NCBI RefSeq assembly: GCF_017308075.1
Contig: NZ_JAFKFX010000034.1
Location: 1 to 64,000, forward strand
DNA: 64,000 nt
Reading direction: 5' to 3'
DNA from: Allobosea sp.
GTDB lineage: Bacteria > Pseudomonadota > Alphaproteobacteria > Rhizobiales > Beijerinckiaceae
This document shows, one piece after another, positions 8,166 through 16,522 of the stretch. The notes under the pieces were generated by a model. That model ran no database searches, was not told where the DNA came from, and saw only the letters and a program-made list of their open reading frames with translations. The translations under genes were made by a program, and so were the position numbers. How positions within the stretch are numbered: position 1 is the first letter of the stretch; every line of letters starts with the position of its first letter.

Positions 8166-9953
8166 ATGGCCAAGGGCGCCGAGCTGATCACCGAGTTCCT
8201 CGTCAAGGAGAAGGTCCCCTACATCTTCGGCATCTGCGGACACGGCAATGTCGGCATGCTCGACGCGCTCTACTCGGCGCGCGACGACATCAAGCTGATC
8301 TCGCCGCGACATGAGCAGGTCGCGGCGCACATGGCGGACGGCTATTTCCGCATCAAGCATGAGGCGGTCGCGACCCTGACCTCCTGCGGACCGGGCTCGG
8401 CCAACATGGTCATGGGCACGGCGCTGGCGATGACCGATTCCTCGGCCTTCCTGGCGATCACCGCCAATGTGCCGACCTCGCAGTTCAACCGCGGGCCGTT
8501 CCAGGAGATCAACCGCCACAACCAGGCGGACTTCGCCAATGTCATGCGGCCGATCGTGAAGCGCAGCTTCCAGCCGACGCGGGTCGACATGCTGCCGCTG
8601 GCCCTGCGCCAGTCGATGTCGACCATGCTCTCCGGGCGTCCCGGCCCGGTCAATCTCGACGTTCCCTTCAACCTCTTCCAGGAAGAGGACGATGTCCGGC
8701 TCGAAAGCGGTGCGCGCGCCATCGTCAACGAGCGCCGCAGCGCGGCTTCGCCCGAACAGGTTTCCGAGGCGGTCGACATGCTCCTGGCCTCGGCCCGGCC
8801 GGCGCTCTTCATCGGCCATGGCGTGACCATTTCCGAAGCCTCGGAAGAGCTGACCGCGCTCGCCCATCTCCTCTCGATCCCGGTCATCAGCTCGCCCAAC
8901 GGCATGGGCTGCTTCGACATGGAGGATCCGCTTTCGCTGGGCTTCATCGGCCGCAACGGCGCCTACCCGGCCAATCAGGCCGGCCGGCTCGCCGATCTCG
9001 TCCTGGCGATCGGCGCCCGCTTCGACGATCGCTCCTCCTCCTCCTGGATGCCGGGCTATTCCTGGAATTTCCCGGCGACCAAGCTGATCCATGTCGATGT
9101 CGACCATGCCGAGCTCGGCCGCAACTACGCACCCGACCTGCCGATCCTGGCCGATGCGCGCAGCTTCCTGCGTCAGATCCTGGCGGAGCTGGAACGGCGC
9201 CGGCCCGACATCACCGCCCACCGCGCCGAATGGCTCGCCATGATCGCGGAATGGCAGAAGGAATGGCAGACTTTCATCTCGCCGAACTTCTCGATCCATG
9301 CCAAGCCGATCCGCCCGGAACGGATCGTCGCCGATTGCCGCGCCGTCCTGGACGACGACGCGATCCTGACCTTCGACGCCGGCATCCACCACAATTGGTT
9401 CATGCAGTTCTGGAAGGCACGCAAGCCGCAGACCATGCTCAACAGCTGGGGCTTTTCGGGGATGGGCTTCGGCCCGTCGAGCGCGCTCGGCGCCAAGCTC
9501 GCCGCACCGGATCGGCCGGTGATCTCGATTGCCGGCGATGGCGGTTTCGCCATGGTCCCGCATGTGCTCTGCACCGCGGTCGAGTACAACATCCCGGTGG
9601 TCTGGGTGGTCTGGAACAACTTCGCCTGGGGCGCGATCCGCGACATCCAGTACGGGCTGTTCGACGGACGCGAGATCGGCACCGCCTTCTATGCCGGTCC
9701 CAATGGCGAGCCCTACAATCCCGACTTCGCGGCCTGGGCGCGCGCCGCCGGCGTCGAGGCCGTCACGGTCACCCGTTCGGAGGATTTCGCAGCCGCTCTC
9801 GAGCATGCGGTGAAGGCCAATAAGCCCTATCTGCTCGACGTGCATGTCGATGCCGATATCCGCCCGCCGGCCACCGGCGCGTGGGAGCTGCCGCCCATCC
9901 CCTACAAGGAGCCGGTGTTCGGCAAGCGTATCCTGCAGGGCATCGACGCCTGA
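8166..9953 (+). CDS. Thiamine-diphosphate-dependent enzyme, acetolactate synthase/carboligase family
   Basis: A 595-aa protein with the three-domain ThDP fold: pyrimidine domain (about 1-170) with the catalytic glutamate in SPRHEQVAAHMADGY, a central domain (about 190-330), and a pyrophosphate domain with GDGGFAMVPH followed by NN (GDG-x-NN metal motif). Relatives include acetolactate synthase, glyoxylate carboligase and the inositol C-C hydrolase IolD. AAGGA lies ten bases before the ATG. As first gene of the island it probably makes or breaks a carbon-carbon bond next to a keto group. No small regulatory subunit is nearby, so branched-chain amino-acid synthesis is unlikely. Exact reaction unknown. 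Confidence 0.85.
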   Translation: MAKGAELITEFLVKEKVPYIFGICGHGNVGMLDALYSARDDIKLISPRHEQVAAHMADGYFRIKHEAVATLTSCGPGSANMVMGTALAMTDSSAFLAITANVPTSQFNRGPFQEINRHNQADFANVMRPIVKRSFQPTRVDMLPLALRQSMSTMLSGRPGPVNLDVPFNLFQEEDDVRLESGARAIVNERRSAASPEQVSEAVDMLLASARPALFIGHGVTISEASEELTALAHLLSIPVISSPNGMGCFDMEDPLSLGFIGRNGAYPANQAGRLADLVLAIGARFDDRSSSSWMPGYSWNFPATKLIHVDVDHAELGRNYAPDLPILADARSFLRQILAELERRRPDITAHRAEWLAMIAEWQKEWQTFISPNFSIHAKPIRPERIVADCRAVLDDDAILTFDAGIHHNWFMQFWKARKPQTMLNSWGFSGMGFGPSSALGAKLAAPDRPVISIAGDGGFAMVPHVLCTAVEYNIPVVWVVWNNFAWGAIRDIQYGLFDGREIGTAFYAGPNGEPYNPDFAAWARAAGVEAVTVTRSEDFAAALEHAVKANKPYLLDVHVDADIRPPATGAWELPPIPYKEPVFGKRILQGIDA

Positions 9954-9969
9954 GCGAACGGGACTGGAC

Positions 9970-10908
9970 ATGGCGCGTATTTTTCTGACCGGCGGCGGCG
10001 GTTTCATCGGATGTGCCGTCGCCTCCGCCCTCGCGGCGCGAGGGGATGAGGTGACGGCCTTCGACATCGGCGAGAGCCCGGCCTTGAAGGCGCTGCGGGC
10101 CCGCGCCGCCAATGTCTCCTTCGTGCCGGGCGAACTGACCGAATGGCCGCAGCTCGCCGAGGCGATGAAGCAGGCCCGCCCCGATGCGGTGATTCACTGC
10201 GCCGCGGTCGTCGGCATCGTGAACTCGCTGGCAAGCCCGCTCTATACCATGCGCGTCAATGTCGAGGGCTCGCTCAACGTGCTCTCGGCAATGCGGCTTC
10301 TCGAGGTGAAGCGGCTGATCAATCTGTCTTCCGAGGAGGTTTACGGCCCCTTCACACGGGAGGTCATCGACGAAACCCATGCCTGCTTCCCGACCCAGCC
10401 CTACGGCATATCGAAATTCGCCGTCGAGCAGCTCGCGCGCGACTTTGCCCGGGCCAACGGGCTGGAGGCGATCCATATCCGCACCTGCTGGGTCTATGGC
10501 CCCGGCCTGCCGCGGCCTCGCGTCCCCAAAACGCCGATCGAGGCGGGACTGGCCGGCCGCGCCTTCCATATTCCCAACGGAGCCGGCTACCGGGTCGATC
10601 AGGTCTATATCGACGACCTCGTCGCCGGGCTTCTCGGGGCGCTCGACCATCCCGGCCACCAGCATGACGTCTACCACATCACCAGCGGCGAAGCGCACAG
10701 CCTCGCCGAGATGGTCGAGATCATCCGCGAGCTCATTCCGGGCGCGCAGCTGTCGATCGGCGACGGCGCCTACGAGGTCGCCGGCGAGACGGCCGTCCGC
10801 AAGGGGGCGCTCGATTGCAGCCGTGCGGCGGACGCCTTCGGCTATCGGCCACGCTATCCCCTGCGGGAAGGACTTGCTGCCTATGTCGATGCGCTGAGGC
10901 GCGGCTGA
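9970..10908 (+). CDS. NAD-dependent epimerase/dehydratase (extended SDR)
   Basis: A 312-aa extended SDR. It starts with FLTGGGGFIGCAVASAL (NAD-binding glycine motif TGxxGFIG type), carries NLSSEEVYG and the YGISK catalytic Tyr-Lys pair, and ends with a small substrate domain. The family epimerises, oxidises or dehydrates sugar groups, classically on nucleotide sugars, but here the neighbours are catabolic. It is 16 bases after the ThDP gene and one base before the next gene, so it is in one operon. This is the first of four such paralogues in the island. Confidence 0.85.
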   Translation: MARIFLTGGGGFIGCAVASALAARGDEVTAFDIGESPALKALRARAANVSFVPGELTEWPQLAEAMKQARPDAVIHCAAVVGIVNSLASPLYTMRVNVEGSLNVLSAMRLLEVKRLINLSSEEVYGPFTREVIDETHACFPTQPYGISKFAVEQLARDFARANGLEAIHIRTCWVYGPGLPRPRVPKTPIEAGLAGRAFHIPNGAGYRVDQVYIDDLVAGLLGALDHPGHQHDVYHITSGEAHSLAEMVEIIRELIPGAQLSIGDGAYEVAGETAVRKGALDCSRAADAFGYRPRYPLREGLAAYVDALRRG

Positions 10909-10909
10909 A

Positions 10910-12586
10910 ATGGCACCTGCGGCGGAGCGTTCAGCGCAAGGCTATGACGTCATCGTCATCGGCTCCGGCGCCGCCGGGCTGACCGCGGCCTGCGCCGCCG
11001 CCGATGGCGGCGCGCGCGTCCTGCTGCTGGAGGGGTCCGACCTCATCGGCGGCACCACGGCCGTCTCCGGCGGCATGGCCTGGCTGCCGGGCGCCGCCGA
11101 ACATGGCGACGACCGCGCAGCGGCAAGCCGCTACCTCGACGCCGCCGCCCCCTGCCCGCCGAGCCCGGCCCGCGACGCCTTCCTTGATCATGCCGATGTA
11201 GCGCGGCGCTGGCTCGATGCCCGCACCAGCACCAAGCTCGCCGCCGTTCCGAGCTATCCCGACTATGATCCGGACCTGCCCGGCGGCACATTGCGCGGGC
11301 GCTGCTTCGCCGCCCTGCCCTTCGACGGGGCCGAGCTCGGAGCCTGGTTCCCCCGGCTGCGGCCGCCGCTGCCGGAATTCATGCTGATGGGCGGCATGAT
11401 GGTTGGGCGTGCCGACCTGCCGCATTTCCAGAACGTCCTGCGCAGCCCGCGCTCGGCCGCCCGCGTCGCGAGCCTGGTCGCGCGCTACGCGTTCCAGCGC
11501 CTGAGGCATCGCCGCGGCACCACGCTCTTTCTCGGCAATGCACTGGCCGGGCGCCTGCTCAAATCGGCGCTGGACCTCGGCGTCACGATCGAGACCGGCG
11601 CGATCGTCTCCGCCCTGCTGCCCGGCAATGGCGGCGTCGCCGGCGTCGAGATCGCCGGAGGCAGCGCCAAGACAAGGACCGTCGCGGGCAAGGCGGTCAT
11701 CCTGGCGAGCGGCGGCTTCTCGCACGATGCCGAATTGCGGCGCCTTCATTTGCCCGGCGCGGCCCAGAAGGTGACGGCGAACGTCGCATCGCCTGGCCCG
11801 ACGGGCGCGCGCCTCGCCGAACCATTCGGCGCGCGCATCGAGGCGGGGCACGAGAACCGGGCCTTCTGGGTGCCGGGCTCGACCTTCTCCCGCGCAGACG
11901 GCACGCCGGGGGTCTTCCCCCATACCGTAACCGACCGCGGCAAGCCGGGGCTGATCGCCGTCGACGCGAACGGACGGCGCTTCGTCAACGAAGCCCGCTC
12001 CTATCATCACTTCGTCATGGCAATGCTGGAGGACGCGCCGACGAGGACGCCGGCCTATCTGATCTGCGATGCCGATTTCCTCTGGAAGTACGGGCTCGGG
12101 CGCCTGCGCCCCTTCCGCCTGTCGACGCGCAGCGAGCGCCGCAGCGGCTATCTCATCCAGGCCGGCACGATCGGCGAACTGGCGCAGCGCCTCGGCCTCG
12201 ATATCGGCGCCCTGGAAGCGACCGTTGCGGACTATAACGCCGGCGCCGAGCAAGGGGCCGACCCGGCCTTCGGGCGCGGCGGCGACGCCTATCAGCGCCA
12301 TCTCGGCGACGGCGCGCACCGCCCCAATCCATGCATCGCCCCGATCCGACGCGCGCCCTTCTACGCGATCGCGGTCCAGCCGGCCGATCTCGGCACCGCA
12401 GCCGGCCTGCGTACCGATGCGCGGGGCCGCGTGCTGGATGGCCCGGGCACGCCCGTGCCCGGCCTCTATGCCTGCGGCAACGACATGAACTCGGTCATGG
12501 CCGGCTTCTATCCCGGCCCCGGCATCACGCTGGGACCGGCCCTGACCTTCGGCTATCTGGCAGGTCGCGATGCCGCGGCCCTTTGA
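10910..12586 (+). CDS. FAD-dependent oxidoreductase, 3-ketosteroid-dehydrogenase/fumarate-reductase-like
   Basis: A 558-aa flavoprotein. The N-terminus has YDVIVIGSGAAGLTAACAA and, further on, GGTTAVSGGMAWLPG, typical of KstD-like desaturases. The C-terminus has GLYACGNDMNSVMAGFYPGPG followed by a second glycine-rich FAD contact. The family inserts or reduces a C=C bond next to a keto group. The ATG at 10910 lies one base after the previous stop, so coupling is likely. It converges with the AroQ-like gene with four bases between the stops. Substrate unknown; a steroid is only one option, and a cyclic ketone from a sugar or cyclitol is equally possible here. Confidence 0.82.
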   Translation: MAPAAERSAQGYDVIVIGSGAAGLTAACAAADGGARVLLLEGSDLIGGTTAVSGGMAWLPGAAEHGDDRAAASRYLDAAAPCPPSPARDAFLDHADVARRWLDARTSTKLAAVPSYPDYDPDLPGGTLRGRCFAALPFDGAELGAWFPRLRPPLPEFMLMGGMMVGRADLPHFQNVLRSPRSAARVASLVARYAFQRLRHRRGTTLFLGNALAGRLLKSALDLGVTIETGAIVSALLPGNGGVAGVEIAGGSAKTRTVAGKAVILASGGFSHDAELRRLHLPGAAQKVTANVASPGPTGARLAEPFGARIEAGHENRAFWVPGSTFSRADGTPGVFPHTVTDRGKPGLIAVDANGRRFVNEARSYHHFVMAMLEDAPTRTPAYLICDADFLWKYGLGRLRPFRLSTRSERRSGYLIQAGTIGELAQRLGLDIGALEATVADYNAGAEQGADPAFGRGGDAYQRHLGDGAHRPNPCIAPIRRAPFYAIAVQPADLGTAAGLRTDARGRVLDGPGTPVPGLYACGNDMNSVMAGFYPGPGITLGPALTFGYLAGRDAAAL

Positions 12587-12590
12587 GCTT

Positions 12591-13058
12591 CTAGGCGACG
12601 CGAGCCCGCCGGTTGAGCAGGCGCAGCAGCCCGTCGAATCCGAGATAGTAGGAATCGATCCCGAAGCCGAGCACGAAGCCCTGGCAATGCTCGGCGGTCA
12701 GGGAATGGAAGCCGCCCGCGATCGTCTTATGGGTGATGTGGACCTCGATATAGGGCAGCGTCGGCTTCACCGCAGCGAGGCAGTCACGCAATGCGAAGCC
12801 GGCATATTGCAGCCCGGCCGGGTTCATCAGCAGACCGTCGAAGCCCTCGTCAGCGGCGGCATAAATACGGTTGAGCGCCTCGCCCTCGATATTCGTATAG
12901 AAAATCTCGAGATCGACGCCGCGCTCCTCGGCGTAATCCAGCATCATGCGGTCGAGATCGGCAGCGGTGGTCGTGCCGTAGAGCGCGGGCTCCCGCTTGC
13001 CGAGATAATTCATGTTCGCGCCCTGCAGCAGCAGGATCTTCCAGCGACGTGGTGCCAA
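12591..13058 (-). CDS. Divergent AroQ-like (type II 3-dehydroquinate dehydratase fold) enzyme
   Basis: A 155-aa protein with the flavodoxin-like type II DHQase fold: QGANMNYLGKREPALYG near the N-terminus, NPAG at 79-82, EVHI at 105-108. The residues equivalent to the catalytic Arg (R22), Tyr (Y27) and His (H107) are kept. The substrate-binding segments are not: canonical NPAAYTHTS reads NPAGLQYAG, and the F-R-x-H-S segment reads GGFHSLT. So it probably dehydrates or isomerises a different substrate from 3-dehydroquinate. Start: TTG 13058 with GGAGGA six bases upstream is preferred over GTG 13100, which would add 14 unlike residues. It is divergent from the cupin gene across a candidate IclR site. 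Confidence 0.75.
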   Translation of the reverse strand: MAPRRWKILLLQGANMNYLGKREPALYGTTTAADLDRMMLDYAEERGVDLEIFYTNIEGEALNRIYAAADEGFDGLLMNPAGLQYAGFALRDCLAAVKPTLPYIEVHITHKTIAGGFHSLTAEHCQGFVLGFGIDSYYLGFDGLLRLLNRRARVA

Positions 13059-13137
13059 TTCTCTTCCTCCATCCGCGGCTCCTGTCTCGGGCCGCCTCAC
13101 GGAGAGAGCATGGCATATTCCGCATTGACAAAAAATA

Positions 13138-13150
13138 TCTCACATTGAGA
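13138..13150. promoter_or_regulatory. Palindrome TCTCA-CAT-TGAGA, candidate IclR operator
   Basis: A 13-base palindrome with five-base arms lies between the divergent AroQ-like and cupin genes, so it could control both. The same element, intact or nearly so, recurs at 8092-8110 and 16467-16509. The island encodes one IclR regulator (15624-16445), the obvious candidate to bind it. Confidence 0.55.
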
Positions 13151-13179
13151 AATATACACAACAACCCAAGGAGGATGAG

Positions 13180-13545
13180 TTGAGCAGCCGTAAAGCCGTG
13201 ATCCGGAACATCGCGGAAGTGCCGTGGAAGCAATTCCCCAATCACTTCGGCGGCGCGCTGTCGAAGCCGCTCGTCGATGAGGAAGGGCTGGGCGCCAGGC
13301 AGATCGACCACCGCATCTCGTCCTATGAGCCGATGGCCTATGTCGCCCGTCACAAGCATGCGGTGCAGGAGCAGATCTATCACGTCCTCTCCGGTGAGGG
13401 CCTGTTCGAGTACGGCGACGAGAAGCGCGTCGTACGCAGCCACGACGTCGTCTTCATTCCTCCGGGGATCGAGCACGCCTTCTACAATACCGGTCTCGAG
13501 AACCTCGTCTTCCTGGTCATCACCTCGCCGATCCGGGACGAATAG
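13180..13545 (+). CDS. Small cupin-domain protein
   Basis: A 121-aa single-domain cupin. The metal set appears to be His58, His60, Glu64 and His99 (RHKHAVQEQIYH and PPGIEHAFY). Small cupins of this type act as sugar isomerases, lyases, dioxygenases or ligand sensors, and the sequence does not decide. The start is TTG at 13180: AAGGAGG at 13168-13174 sits at ideal spacing, and the nearby ATG (13175) meets a stop at once. It opens a second operon, three bases before the next epimerase gene. Confidence 0.82.
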   Translation: MSSRKAVIRNIAEVPWKQFPNHFGGALSKPLVDEEGLGARQIDHRISSYEPMAYVARHKHAVQEQIYHVLSGEGLFEYGDEKRVVRSHDVVFIPPGIEHAFYNTGLENLVFLVITSPIRDE

Positions 13546-13548
13546 ATC

Positions 13549-14535
13549 ATGGCGCTGTTGATCACCGGCGCGACGGGGCATGTCGGGCTGACGCTGGCGA
13601 CGCTCGCTGGCCATGCCGGGTTCGACGTCGTCGCGCAGCACCGCTCGCCGGTATCGCAGGCGCAGAAGGACCGCGCCGGCCCCCGGGTGCGCTGGGTGCG
13701 TGCAGCGCTCGACGATCATTTCTCGTTGGCGGCGCTCGCGGCCGAATACGGGATCGACGGCGCGATCCATACCGCCGCCGTGCCGAACGACCGCGTCGCC
13801 GCCGCGATTCCGTGGGAAACGGTGCAGACCAACGCCACCGCGACCGCCGCCCTGCTCGAACTGGCGCGCATCCAGAACTGGCGCCGCTTCATCTATGTCA
13901 GCTCCGGCTCCGTCTTCCAGAAGGAGATGGACCTGGCACAGCCCCTGACCGAAGACACCCCGCTTTCACCGGCGACGCTCTATGGCTCGACCAAGGCGGC
14001 GGGCGAGCTCTTCGTCGGGATGTATCGCAAGCAATACGGGCTCTCCGCCGCCACGGTCCGCATCTCCTTCGTCTACGGGCCGCCGCTGGTGCCCGCCGAG
14101 CGCGACCTGCCGCGCGGCCCCGTCGTCGCCTTTCTGAGCGAGGCTCTGCGCGGCATCGCGATCCGCGAACCGGCAGGAGGGGATTTCCGGGCGAGCTTCA
14201 CCCATGTCGACGACGTCGCCGAGGGCTTGCTGGCCGCCTACCGCACCGAGCGCCTGAACCACGACGTCTACCATCTCGGCCATGGCCGGAACTGGGACAC
14301 TTTCGAGGTCGCCGAGGCCGTCAGGGCCGCCGTTCCCGGCGCCGTGATCGAGATCGGCCCGGGCACTGCGCCCTGGACCACCTTCAATCGCATGCGCGGG
14401 CCACTGGCCGGCCGTCGCCTCGCCGACGATACCGGCTTTGTACCGCGCCTGCCGCTCGAGGACGGCGTTGCCGCCTTCGCGCAATGGATCAAGCAGAACG
14501 ACCGGGCGCGAGCGCCGACAGGGAGGACAAGATGA
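13549..14535 (+). CDS. NAD-dependent epimerase/dehydratase (extended SDR), second paralogue
   Basis: A 328-aa extended SDR with the cofactor motif ITGATGHVG at the N-terminus, IYVSSGSVF, and YGSTK for the catalytic Tyr and Lys. Its ATG is three bases after the cupin stop and its own stop overlaps the next gene (ATGA), so cupin and both epimerases are one transcript. Likely acts on a sugar or cyclitol acid of the island; substrate not readable. Confidence 0.84.
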   Translation: MALLITGATGHVGLTLATLAGHAGFDVVAQHRSPVSQAQKDRAGPRVRWVRAALDDHFSLAALAAEYGIDGAIHTAAVPNDRVAAAIPWETVQTNATATAALLELARIQNWRRFIYVSSGSVFQKEMDLAQPLTEDTPLSPATLYGSTKAAGELFVGMYRKQYGLSAATVRISFVYGPPLVPAERDLPRGPVVAFLSEALRGIAIREPAGGDFRASFTHVDDVAEGLLAAYRTERLNHDVYHLGHGRNWDTFEVAEAVRAAVPGAVIEIGPGTAPWTTFNRMRGPLAGRRLADDTGFVPRLPLEDGVAAFAQWIKQNDRARAPTGRTR

Positions 14536-15449
14536 ACTACGAACGAGTGCTTGTGACCGGCGCCGCCGGCAAGCTCGGCCAGGCAATCCTGCGCGACATG
14601 GCCGGCAAGGCTCGGCTCACCGGCTTCGACCTGCATGCCGGCGCCGGCGACATCGACTGGCGCACCGGCACGCTGACCGATGCCGCCGCCGTCGCCGATG
14701 CGGTCAAGGGCCAGGACGCGATTCTCCAGGTCGGCGCGATCCCGAACATCTGGTCCGGCAGCGGCGAAGCCCTGATGCAGGTCAATCTGGTCGGCCTGTA
14801 CAATCTGCTTTCCGCGGCGGAGGAAGCCGGCGTGAAGCGGGTGATCTTCTGCTCCAGCGATTCCGTCGTCGGCTTCACCGTGCATGAGGGCGCGTTGCGG
14901 CCACCGGAGCAGCTGCCGATCGACCTCACGCACCCGCTGAACCCGACCGACCCCTACGCCCTCAGCAAGCTGCTCGGCGAGGAGATGTGCCGCAGCTTCA
15001 CGCTGCGCGGCAAGCTCGAGATCATCGCGATGCGCCCGGTCTTCGTCGCCTATCCGGAAATGTACGGCGAGATCCGCGCCCGCTCCCGTTCGCCGCAGAG
15101 CTACAAGGGTACACCGGCCGGCGGCCCCTCTTCCGCCGGTGGCGGCCCCTGCTGGCACCATGTCGATCCGCGCGATGCCGCGCGCGCCTTCAGGCTGGCG
15201 CTGGAGATGCGCTATCAGGGCTTCGATCGCTTCTTCGTCTGCGGCAACGTCACCTTGCATCCCCAGCCGACGCTCCAGCGCCTGGAAAGCGTCCTCGGCT
15301 ATCTGCCGCGCCTCGCGAAGCCCGAGATCTACGCGCAAAACCCCTTCGCACCGCTCTATGATCTCAGCCGCAGCCGCGAGATCCTGGGCTTCGACGCCGA
15401 GTTCGACGCCCGCGCCGTCTCGCTGCTCCAGGACGGAGAGGCGGCGTGA
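14532..15449 (+). CDS. NAD-dependent epimerase/dehydratase (extended SDR), third paralogue
   Basis: A 305-aa extended SDR. It has VTGAAGKLGQAILRDM at the N-terminus, an IFCSSDSVVG strand, and YALSK for the catalytic pair. It resembles uronate-dehydrogenase-type SDRs (NAD-dependent oxidation of hexuronic acids) and the paralogue at 18267, including the HP-x-x-P-x-x-YxxSK pattern. GGGAGG lies four to nine bases upstream of the ATG inside the preceding gene. A 9-bp GC-rich hairpin (15578-15600) follows before iclR. Uronate dehydrogenase activity is plausible but not shown. Confidence 0.82.
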   Translation: MNYERVLVTGAAGKLGQAILRDMAGKARLTGFDLHAGAGDIDWRTGTLTDAAAVADAVKGQDAILQVGAIPNIWSGSGEALMQVNLVGLYNLLSAAEEAGVKRVIFCSSDSVVGFTVHEGALRPPEQLPIDLTHPLNPTDPYALSKLLGEEMCRSFTLRGKLEIIAMRPVFVAYPEMYGEIRARSRSPQSYKGTPAGGPSSAGGGPCWHHVDPRDAARAFRLALEMRYQGFDRFFVCGNVTLHPQPTLQRLESVLGYLPRLAKPEIYAQNPFAPLYDLSRSREILGFDAEFDARAVSLLQDGEAA

Positions 15450-15577
15450 CCAAAGCCGCAGACGGGTTTTGCAGGCGGAGGCCCTGTCCTGCGAAATCAG
15501 CTTCAGCGATATGGGATTTCCACCATGAGGATAGTAGATAGACTGCCCGCTACCGATACTTGCTAGCGCGCAACGAC

Positions 15578-15600
15578 GCCGCGCCCGCTCAGGGCGCGGC
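15578..15600 (+). terminator. GC hairpin before iclR
   Basis: GCCGCGCCC and GGGCGCGGC make a perfect nine-base stem with the loop GCTCA. It lies 128 bases after the epimerase stop and 24 bases before the iclR start. No T-tract follows, so it may be a weak terminator or part of the iclR leader. Confidence 0.4.
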
Positions 15601-15623
15601 AAGGCTAAATGCGGAGTCTCAAT

Positions 15624-16445
15624 ATGGCCCAGCTCGCCCAGGCTGAGGATACGGACAAGAACGGCACGGATCAGACACGCGAACGCAGCGGCGTCCAGTC
15701 GATCGAGCGTGCATTCTCCATCCTCACCCAGATCGCCCAGAATCCGGACGGGATCAGCCTCGCCGATCTCTCGAAAAGCGTAGGCCTCCACACCAGCACG
15801 ACCTTTCATATCGTCAGGACGATGACCGATCTCGGCGCCGTCAGACAGGATCGCGCGACCAAGCGCTACCATCTCGGAAGGATGATCTTCGGTCTCGCCG
15901 CGAGCTCCTCCCGCGAAGTCGATCTCGTCGCGACGGCGACACCGTTCATCGAGAGACTGGCGCAGGAAACCGGAGAAAGCTCGCATTTCGGGCTGCGCTC
16001 CGGCGACAAGGTCGTGCTCGCGGCGCGCGTCGCCGGCTCCGGCGCGTTCCAGCTCGTCGAGCGCGTCGGCGCCTTCCGGCCGCCGCATTGCACGGCTCTC
16101 GGAAAAATCCTGTTCGCCGCGCTGCCGGACGCCCAGTTCGAGGCCTTCCTCGGCCGCGTCGAGCTCACACCCTCGACCTCGAAATCGATCACCGACAAGG
16201 CCATGCTGCGCACCGAGATCGAACGAGTCCGCTCGGCCAAGGTCGCCTTCGACGACGCCGAGTTCGACGAGGAGGTCCGTTGCGTCGCCGCGCCCGTCTA
16301 TGATCACACCGGCCAGGTCGCCGGCGCGATCGGCTTGTCCGGCCCGATCTGGCGGATGAACCTGCAGCGCATGGAGCAGGTCACACAGCGGGTCCGCGAG
16401 ATCGCGGCCGAACTCTCGCAGGAACTCGGCTACAGCCCGGCCTGA
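15624..16445 (+). CDS. IclR-family transcriptional regulator
   Basis: A 273-aa regulator. The N-terminal winged helix (about residues 22-80) contains SIERAFSILTQIAQ and LSKSVGLHTSTTFHIVRTM. The C-terminal GAF-like effector domain contains HCTALGKILFAALPD and, near the end, GAIGLSGPIWR, both typical of IclR proteins. Start: ATG 15624 has GGAG seven bases upstream; ATG 15609 would overlap that site. It sits in the middle of the island and is the only local regulator, so it is the best candidate for the repeated TCTCACATTGAGA element. The effector is probably an island substrate or intermediate. Confidence 0.9.
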   Translation: MAQLAQAEDTDKNGTDQTRERSGVQSIERAFSILTQIAQNPDGISLADLSKSVGLHTSTTFHIVRTMTDLGAVRQDRATKRYHLGRMIFGLAASSSREVDLVATATPFIERLAQETGESSHFGLRSGDKVVLAARVAGSGAFQLVERVGAFRPPHCTALGKILFAALPDAQFEAFLGRVELTPSTSKSITDKAMLRTEIERVRSAKVAFDDAEFDEEVRCVAAPVYDHTGQVAGAIGLSGPIWRMNLQRMEQVTQRVREIAAELSQELGYSPA

Positions 16446-16466
16446 CGATTAGGCCTATCACGTCGT

Positions 16467-16509
16467 TGTTTTTCTCAATGTAAGATGATATTCTGCATTG
16501 AGAAAAACA
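16467..16509. promoter_or_regulatory. Long inverted repeat after iclR, candidate double IclR operator
   Basis: Fourteen-base perfect arms (16467-16480 and 16496-16509, core TTTTTCTCAATG and CATTGAGAAAAA) flank a 15-base spacer. Each arm also begins a degenerate copy of the 13-base element: TCTCAATGTAAGA at 16473-16485, and TTCTGCATTGAGAA at 16491-16504. It is 14 bases upstream of the next ATG, so bound protein would block the promoter or transcript start. As RNA the same repeat would form a strong hairpin, and a terminator role for iclR is an alternative reading. Confidence 0.55.
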
Positions 16510-16522
16510 TGGGTGAGACGCG

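Noticed and set aside
8166-9953. Assignment of the ThDP enzyme as the biosynthetic acetolactate synthase IlvB
   Set aside because: No regulatory small subunit gene adjacent and the neighbourhood is catabolic; only the family-level call is supported.
7791-10112. A 773-codon open frame on the minus strand
   Set aside because: It is antisense to tctA, the ThDP enzyme and part of an epimerase, is rich in Arg, Asp, Gly and His as expected of GC-rich shadow frames, and shows no domain.
14268-16307. A 679-codon open frame on the minus strand
   Set aside because: Antisense to an epimerase and the IclR gene, which both have clear motifs and ribosome binding sites; shadow of codon bias.
16467-16509. 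The 14-bp-arm repeat as a classical terminator of iclR
   Set aside because: It could form a hairpin, but its arms contain the same element found at two other promoters and it lies right before a start codon, so an operator reading was preferred; not excluded.
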